The notes beneath the pieces were generated by a model. It did not search any database. It was given only the letters and a program-made list of their open reading frames with translations, and was not told the origin of the DNA. 64,000 bases of DNA, taken from Paracidovorax avenae (GTDB taxonomy: Bacteria; Pseudomonadota; Gammaproteobacteria; Burkholderiales; Burkholderiaceae_C). Made by a program: the position numbers and the translations under genes. The stretch covers positions 558,001 through 622,000 of the forward strand of contig NZ_CP156079.1 in NCBI RefSeq assembly GCF_040892545.1, given 5' to 3'. Of the stretch, positions 59,040 to 64,000 are shown piece by piece. The stretch's first letter is position 1, and each line of letters begins with the position of its first letter.

Positions 59040-61166
59040 ATGCCCGTTCCCGCACCCGGTCCCGCCCAGAAAGCCCTCCTGAAGCTGGGACTGTCGCGCG
59101 ACATCGACCTCGCGTTGCACCTGCCGCTGCGCTACGAGGACGAAACCCGCATCATCCCCCTGCGCAACGTGCGCGATGGCGACACGGCCCAGATCGAGGC
59201 CACGGTCACGGCCAGCGAAGTGCAGTTGCGCCCGCGCCGCCAACTGGTGGTGACGGTGGACGACGGCACCGGCACCTGCGAGCTGCGCTTCTTCAGTTTC
59301 TATCCCTCGCACCAGAAGACCCTGGCCGTCGGCGCGCGCCTGCGCATCCGCGGCGAGGTCAAGGGCGGCTTCTGGGGGCGGCAGATGCTGCACCCGGCAT
59401 TCCGCCTGGCGGGCGGTGAGCTGCCCGCCGCCCTCACGCCGGTCTATCCGACCACGGCCGGCCTGCCCCAGCCCTATCTGCGCCGGGCCATCGTGAGCGC
59501 ACTGCAGCGCGTGGATCTGTCCGAAACCATCCCGCCGGGCCTGGAGCCCCCGATCCCGCGGTTCCTGGGCGAGGGCGGAGGCGGCCGCTCCTGGTGGACG
59601 CTGCGCGACGCTCTCGTGTTCCTGCACCATCCCGCGCCCGACGTGGCCCTCGCCACGCTGGAGGACCACAGCCATCCGGCCTGGCAGCGGCTGAAGGCCG
59701 AGGAGTTGCTGGCGCAGCAGCTCTCGCAGCTGGAAGCCAAGCGCGAGCGCGACCGGCTGCGTGCCCCGGTGCTGCGGCCCGTGCCGGGCGAGCAGGGCGG
59801 GCCCGCGCTGCACGAGCGCCTGCTGGCCGCGCTGCCCTTCGGCCTCACGGCCGCGCAGCAGCGCGTGTGCGCCGAGATCGCGGCCGACCTCGCCCGCCCC
59901 GTGCCCATGCACCGGCTTCTGCAGGGCGACGTAGGTTCGGGCAAGACCGTGGTGGCGGCGCTTTCGGCGGCCGTGTGCATGGATGCCGGCTGGCAGTGCG
60001 CGCTCATGGCGCCCACCGAGATCCTGGCCGAGCAGCACTTCCGCAAGCTCATCGGCTGGCTGGAGCCCCTGCTCGCCGCCGGCGGACGTCGCGTGGCCTG
60101 GCTGGCCGGCGGCCAGAAGAAGAAGGAGCGCGCCGCCATGCTGGCGCTGGTGGAAAGCGGCGAGGCAGCCCTGGTCGTGGGCACCCACGCCGTGATCCAG
60201 GACCAGGTGCGCTTCCGCAACCTCGCGCTGGCCGTCATCGACGAGCAGCACCGTTTCGGCGTGGCGCAGCGGCTCGCGCTGCGCCGCAAGCTTGCCGACC
60301 AGGGCATGGAGCCGCACCTGCTGATGATGAGCGCCACGCCGATCCCGCGCACGCTCGCCATGAGCTACTACGCCGACCTCGACGTCTCCACCATCGACGA
60401 ACTGCCCCCCGGCCGCACGCCCATCGTCACTAAGCTGATCGCCGACAGCCGCAAGGACGAGGTCATCGAGCGCATCGGCGCGCAGGTGGCCTCGGGCCGG
60501 CAGGTGTACTGGGTCTGCCCGCTCATCGAGGAAAGCGAAGCGCTGGACCTCTCCAACGCCACCGCCACCCACCTGGAACTCAGCGAGGCCCTGCAGGGCG
60601 ATCCGGCGCGCGGGCAGGCGCCGGTCATGGTCGGCCTGCTGCACTCCCGCATGCCACCGGCCGAGAAGAAGGCCGTCATGGAACTGTTCACCGCCGGCAC
60701 CATGGGCGTGCTCGTCTCCACCACGGTGATCGAGGTGGGCGTGGACGTGCCCAACGCTTCGCTCATGGTGATCGAGCATGCCGAGCGGTTCGGCCTCTCG
60801 CAGCTGCACCAGCTGCGCGGCCGCGTGGGCCGCGGATCGGCGGCGTCTGCCTGCGTGCTGCTCTACTCGACGGGCGAGAGCGGCCGGCTGGGCGAGACCG
60901 CGCGCGACCGCCTGCGGGCCATGGCCGAAACCCAGGACGGTTTCGAGATCGCGCGGCGCGACCTGGAAATCCGCGGCCCCGGCGAATTCCTCGGTGCGCG
61001 GCAGTCCGGCGCGCCGATGCTGCGCTTCGCGGACCTCGCCACCGACACCCTGCTGCTGGAGTGGGCGCGCGAGACGGCCCCGCGCATGCTCGACGGGCAT
61101 CCCGGCGATGCGCGCCGCCACGTGGGCCGCTGGCTCGGCGGCAAGGCCGATTACCTCAAGGCCTGA
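59040..61166 (+). CDS. recG: ATP-dependent DNA helicase RecG
   Basis: A 708-aa RecG. It has an N-terminal wedge/OB domain (IIPLRNVRDGDTAQIEATV), Walker A LLQGDVGSGKT, DEQH box LAVIDEQHRFG, and motif VI LHQLRGRVGRG. It remodels stalled replication forks and Holliday junctions. Length is normal. The ATG at 59040 fits the divergent promoter. Confidence 0.96.
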   Translation: MPVPAPGPAQKALLKLGLSRDIDLALHLPLRYEDETRIIPLRNVRDGDTAQIEATVTASEVQLRPRRQLVVTVDDGTGTCELRFFSFYPSHQKTLAVGARLRIRGEVKGGFWGRQMLHPAFRLAGGELPAALTPVYPTTAGLPQPYLRRAIVSALQRVDLSETIPPGLEPPIPRFLGEGGGGRSWWTLRDALVFLHHPAPDVALATLEDHSHPAWQRLKAEELLAQQLSQLEAKRERDRLRAPVLRPVPGEQGGPALHERLLAALPFGLTAAQQRVCAEIAADLARPVPMHRLLQGDVGSGKTVVAALSAAVCMDAGWQCALMAPTEILAEQHFRKLIGWLEPLLAAGGRRVAWLAGGQKKKERAAMLALVESGEAALVVGTHAVIQDQVRFRNLALAVIDEQHRFGVAQRLALRRKLADQGMEPHLLMMSATPIPRTLAMSYYADLDVSTIDELPPGRTPIVTKLIADSRKDEVIERIGAQVASGRQVYWVCPLIEESEALDLSNATATHLELSEALQGDPARGQAPVMVGLLHSRMPPAEKKAVMELFTAGTMGVLVSTTVIEVGVDVPNASLMVIEHAERFGLSQLHQLRGRVGRGSAASACVLLYSTGESGRLGETARDRLRAMAETQDGFEIARRDLEIRGPGEFLGARQSGAPMLRFADLATDTLLLEWARETAPRMLDGHPGDARRHVGRWLGGKADYLKA

Positions 61167-61272
61167 TCCGGCGGACCTGTATCCGTGGCAGACTTGGCGG
61201 CCCGCCGGCACGGTCCGCATTCCGTGTCGCGGGCGCACAATCGCACCTTCCGCATTGCCGACCCTTCAGACA

Positions 61273-62238
61273 ATGACCCTCACAGAACTCAAATACATCG
61301 TCGCCGTTGCACGGGAGAAGCACTTCGGCCGCGCGGCGGACGCCTGCTACGTGTCGCAGCCCACCCTGTCGGTGGCGATCAAGAAGCTCGAGGACGAGCT
61401 GGAGGTCAAGCTCTTCGAGCGCAGCGCGGGGGAGGTGTCGGTGACGCCCCTGGGCGAGGAGATCGTGCGCCAGGCCCAGAGCGTGCTGGAACAGGCCGCG
61501 GCCATCAAGGAAATCGCCAAGCGCGGCAAGGATCCGCTGGCCGGCGTTCTCACGCTGGGCGTGATCTACACCATCGGCCCCTACCTGCTGCCCGAGCTGG
61601 TGCGGCACGCCATCGCCCGCACCCCGCAGATGCCGCTCATGCTGCAGGAGAACTTCACCGTCAAGCTGCTGGAGATGCTGCGCACCGGCGAGATCGACTG
61701 CGCCATCATGGCCGAGCCGTTCCCGGACACGGGCCTCGCCATGGCGCCGCTCTACGACGAGCCGTTCCTGGCGGCGGTGCCTTCGTCCCACCCCCTCGCC
61801 GAGCGCAGGAGCATCTCGGCCGCCGAGCTCAAGAGCGAGACCATGCTGCTGCTGGGCGCCGGCCACTGCTTCCGCGACCACGTGCTCGAGGTCTGCCCCG
61901 AGTTCGCGCGCTATGCGAGCAACGCCGAGGGCATCCGCCGCACCTTCGAGGGCTCGTCGCTGGAAACCATCAAGCACATGGTGTCGGCCGGCATGGGCGT
62001 CACGCTGGTTCCGCGCCTGTCCGTGCCGCGCGACGCGCTGCACACCGGCACCAAGCGCCGCAAGAGCGACGACACCCACATCCGTTATCTGCCCATCGAG
62101 GAAGAGGACGGCAGCCCGCCGCCCATGCGCCGCGTGGTCCTGGCCTGGCGCCGCAGCTTCACGCGCTACGAGGCCATCGCGGCGCTGCGCAACGCCGTGT
62201 ACGCCTGCGAGCTGCCGGGCGTCACCCGCCTTTCCTGA
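61273..62238 (+). CDS. oxyR: OxyR, peroxide-sensing LysR regulator
   Basis: A 321-aa LysR protein. The N-terminal helix-turn-helix is FGRAADACYVSQPTLSVAIK. The redox pair Cys199 and Cys208 is present at the same positions as in Escherichia coli OxyR (GHCFRDHVLEVC). Hydrogen peroxide forms a disulfide between them and activates antioxidant genes. The dps gene directly downstream is a classical OxyR target. recG-oxyR adjacency is common in related bacteria. Confidence 0.95.
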   Translation: MTLTELKYIVAVAREKHFGRAADACYVSQPTLSVAIKKLEDELEVKLFERSAGEVSVTPLGEEIVRQAQSVLEQAAAIKEIAKRGKDPLAGVLTLGVIYTIGPYLLPELVRHAIARTPQMPLMLQENFTVKLLEMLRTGEIDCAIMAEPFPDTGLAMAPLYDEPFLAAVPSSHPLAERRSISAAELKSETMLLLGAGHCFRDHVLEVCPEFARYASNAEGIRRTFEGSSLETIKHMVSAGMGVTLVPRLSVPRDALHTGTKRRKSDDTHIRYLPIEEEDGSPPPMRRVVLAWRRSFTRYEAIAALRNAVYACELPGVTRLS

Positions 62239-62338
62239 GAAAGCCGGGCCTGCCCCGATGGCCCGCAGTGCTCCGGGGGCGGTGCGCTTGCGATAAAGTT
62301 TCCCCGATTCCCAGCCCATCCAACGAAGGAGCTCCTCC

Positions 62339-62863
62339 ATGGCCAAAGCCTCCGGCAAATCCACTGCATCCCGGTCCCCCGCCACCGCGCCGCGCATCAA
62401 CATCGGCATCAGCGACAAGGACCGCGCCGCCATCGCGCAGGGCCTCTCGCGCCTGCTCGCCGACACCTACACGCTCTACCTGACCACGCACAATTTCCAC
62501 TGGAACGTGACGGGCCCGATGTTCAACTCGCTGCACACCATGTTCATGGAGCAGTACACCGAACTGTGGAACGCCGTCGATCCGGTGGCCGAGCGCATCC
62601 GTTCGCTGGGCCATCCCGCCCCCGGCTCCTATGCCGAGTTCGGCCGCCTGACCTCGCTGGCCGACGTGCCCGGCACGCCGCCCGCGGCGCTGGACATGGT
62701 GCGCATCCTGGTCGAAGGCCATGAAGCCGTGGCCCGCACCGCGCGCGAACTGTTCCCCGTGGCCGACAAGGCCAGCGACGAGCCCACGGCCGATCTGCTC
62801 ACCCAGCGCCTGACCGTGCATGAGCAGACCGCCTGGATGCTGCGCTCGCTGCTGGAAGGTTGA
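62339..62863 (+). CDS. dps: Dps-family ferritin-like DNA-protection protein
   Basis: A 174-aa Dps. A basic N-terminal tail ([12 protein letters not shown]) for DNA binding is followed by the four-helix ferritin fold with ferroxidase residues in [20 protein letters not shown] and [16 protein letters not shown]. It oxidises and stores iron with peroxide. GAAGGAG precedes the ATG. It is followed by an intrinsic terminator. Confidence 0.95.
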   Translation: MAKASGKSTASRSPATAPRINIGISDKDRAAIAQGLSRLLADTYTLYLTTHNFHWNVTGPMFNSLHTMFMEQYTELWNAVDPVAERIRSLGHPAPGSYAEFGRLTSLADVPGTPPAALDMVRILVEGHEAVARTARELFPVADKASDEPTADLLTQRLTVHEQTAWMLRSLLEG

Positions 62864-62883
62864 GTCTTTCCCGCTCCAGCCCA

Positions 62884-62907
62884 CGCCCGCCTGCCGCGGG
62901 CGTTTTT
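62884..62907 (+). terminator. Intrinsic terminator after dps
   Basis: CGCCCGC-CTGCC-GCGGGCG is a 7-bp GC stem with a 5-base loop, followed immediately by TTTTT. A canonical rho-independent terminator 20 bp after the dps stop. Confidence 0.88.
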
Positions 62908-62925
62908 CATTCCCGCCGCACGCCC

Positions 62926-63813
62926 ATGCAGAGCACCGCACCGCACCGTCCCCCCCGGCCCTCGCGCCTGGCGCTGTACCTCGACCTGATCCGCTGGAGC
63001 CGGCCTGCCGGCTGGCTGCTGCTGCTCTGGCCTACGCTCTCGGCGCTGTGGATCGCGGCCGGAGGCTTTCCGGGCTGGCACCTGCTGGCCGTCTTCACGC
63101 TGGGCACCATCCTCATGCGCAGCGCAGGATGCTGCGTGAACGATGTCGCCGACCGCGACTTCGACCGGCACGTGAAGCGCACCGCGCAGCGCCCCGTCAC
63201 CAGCGGCGCCGTATCGGTGCGCGAGGCGCTGGCCGTGGGCGCGGTGCTCGCCCTGGTGTCGTTCGGCCTCGTGCTCACCACCAATGCGGCCACCGTCGCG
63301 TGGTCGCTGCCCGCGCTGGCCGTCACCATGGCCTACCCGTTCGCCAAGCGCTTCGTCTCCATGCCCCAGGCCGTGCTCGGCGTGGCTTTCAGCATGGGCA
63401 TCCCGATGGCCTTCACCGCGGTGGGTGGCACCGTGCCGATGCTGGCTGCCTGGCTGGTGCTGGGCAACCTCTGCTGGGTGCTGGCCTATGACACCGAATA
63501 CGCCATGGTGGACCGCGACGACGACCTGAAGATCGGCATGAAGACCTCGGCGATCACCCTGGGGCGACACGACGTGCCGGCCGTGATGGCCTTCTACCTG
63601 GCGTTCGTCGCCCTCTGGGCCTGGGCGCTGGCGCCCTTCGGCCTGGGCTGGCCCCTGCATGCCGCGCTGGCCGCCGTGCTGCTCCAGGTGGCTTGGCACT
63701 GGCGCCTCATCCGGCACCGCACCCGCGATGGATGCTTCCGTGCATTCACCAGCAACCACTGGCTGGGCTTCACGCTGTTCGCGGGCATCGTGGCGGGGTT
63801 CGCACTGCACTGA
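62926..63813 (+). CDS. ubiA: 4-hydroxybenzoate polyprenyltransferase
   Basis: A 295-aa integral membrane prenyltransferase of ubiquinone synthesis. The two Asp-rich prenyl-diphosphate motifs are [15 protein letters not shown] and [13 protein letters not shown]; about eight transmembrane helices are predicted. The ATG at 62926 is preferred because it lies beyond the dps terminator and gives the usual [17 protein letters not shown] start. Confidence 0.95.
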   Translation: MQSTAPHRPPRPSRLALYLDLIRWSRPAGWLLLLWPTLSALWIAAGGFPGWHLLAVFTLGTILMRSAGCCVNDVADRDFDRHVKRTAQRPVTSGAVSVREALAVGAVLALVSFGLVLTTNAATVAWSLPALAVTMAYPFAKRFVSMPQAVLGVAFSMGIPMAFTAVGGTVPMLAAWLVLGNLCWVLAYDTEYAMVDRDDDLKIGMKTSAITLGRHDVPAVMAFYLAFVALWAWALAPFGLGWPLHAALAAVLLQVAWHWRLIRHRTRDGCFRAFTSNHWLGFTLFAGIVAGFALH

Positions 63814-63858
63814 TCTGCCGCCGGCGCGCGTCCTTGGCGCCCGCCGGCCGGCGGTCTG

Positions 63859-64000
63859 CTACGGCGCGAACGGCCCTTGCTGCACATGCCGGCCGCTGCG
63901 CCGCAGCAGTTCGCCGAAGGCCTCGGACATCAGATAGGCGAACTCCACCGGCCGTTGCGCGCCGATGGCATCGCCATGCACCACCTCCGTGGCCGGATGG
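63859..64000 (-). CDS. C-terminal end of an unidentified gene (cut by the window edge)
   Basis: An open frame enters from the right edge and ends at TAG 63859-63861. The readable 46-residue tail contains EFAYLMSEAFGELLRRSGRH and ends QGPFAP. The pattern is gene-like and convergent with ubiA, but too short to name. Confidence 0.5.
   Translation of the reverse strand, partial: HPATEVVHGDAIGAQRPVEFAYLMSEAFGELLRRSGRHVQQGPFAP

Overview
The window is a GC-rich betaproteobacterial chromosome segment, most likely from a plant-pathogenic Comamonadaceae species of the Acidovorax/Paracidovorax avenae-citrulli group. Three things point there: a complete Hrp2-class type III secretion system (T3SS) with HrpG/HrpX regulators and PIP-box promoters, beta-proteobacterial housekeeping genes (gph-trpE, trpGDC-ung, queA, recG, oxyR-dps, ubiA), and strong GC bias throughout. 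The species assignment is from recognition of gene content; no database was searched.

Layout. 0-6.3 kb: a secreted hypothetical protein, then a polar amino-acid ABC transporter split around a LysR regulator together with a PLP-dependent sulfur amino-acid lyase, then gph. 6.3-9.1 kb: a chalcone-isomerase-like protein, a trp leader peptide, trpE and chorismate mutase. 9.1-45.2 kb: the hrp/hrc pathogenicity region. It holds hrpX and hrpG, then hrcU-hrcV-hpaP-hrcQ-hrcR-hrcS-hpaA-hpaB (minus strand), hrpB7-hrcT (plus), two tandem harpin genes (plus), an LRR protein (minus), two chaperone-like genes with a membrane-associated candidate effector/translocator (plus), and a long minus-strand operon hrcC-hrcD-hrpD6-like-TPR-three identical pilin genes-small membrane protein-hrpB1-hrpB2-hrcJ-hrpB4-hrcL-hrcN. 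Beside hrcC lie a methyltransferase and a lytic transglycosylase (plus), followed by a poorly characterised minus-strand operon headed by a 565-aa protein. 45.3-50.2 kb: a second trp leader peptide, trpG, a DinB-like gene, a LysE-type exporter, trpD, a 51-aa membrane protein, trpC and ung. 50.2-52.5 kb: a likely type III effector (XopP/RipH-like) behind its own PIP box. 52.6-64 kb: gamma-glutamyltransferase, queA, an exported FAH-family protein, an AraC regulator overlapping an HD-GYP protein, recG, oxyR, dps, ubiA, and the end of an unidentified gene.

How it works together. HrpG is expected to switch on hrpX. HrpX should act at PIP boxes (TTCGB-N15-TTCGB) followed 30-32 nt later by a YANNNT -10 element. 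I read such composite promoters directly in front of hrcU, hrpB7, the first harpin gene, the chaperone operon, hrcC and the XopP-like gene, and imperfect versions in front of the LRR gene and the 565-aa gene. Nearly every gene pair in the hrcU operon overlaps by 4 bp (ATGA/GTGA), which implies translational coupling.

The most notable observations are: three tandem 287-bp repeats encoding identical 68-aa pilin-like proteins; two separate, probably leaderless trp leader peptides; the position of the whole hrp region between the trpE and trpG halves of what is usually one trp block; a family of HrpB1-like small proteins sharing a DPxW motif; and a PKMT-like methyltransferase next to the secretin gene.
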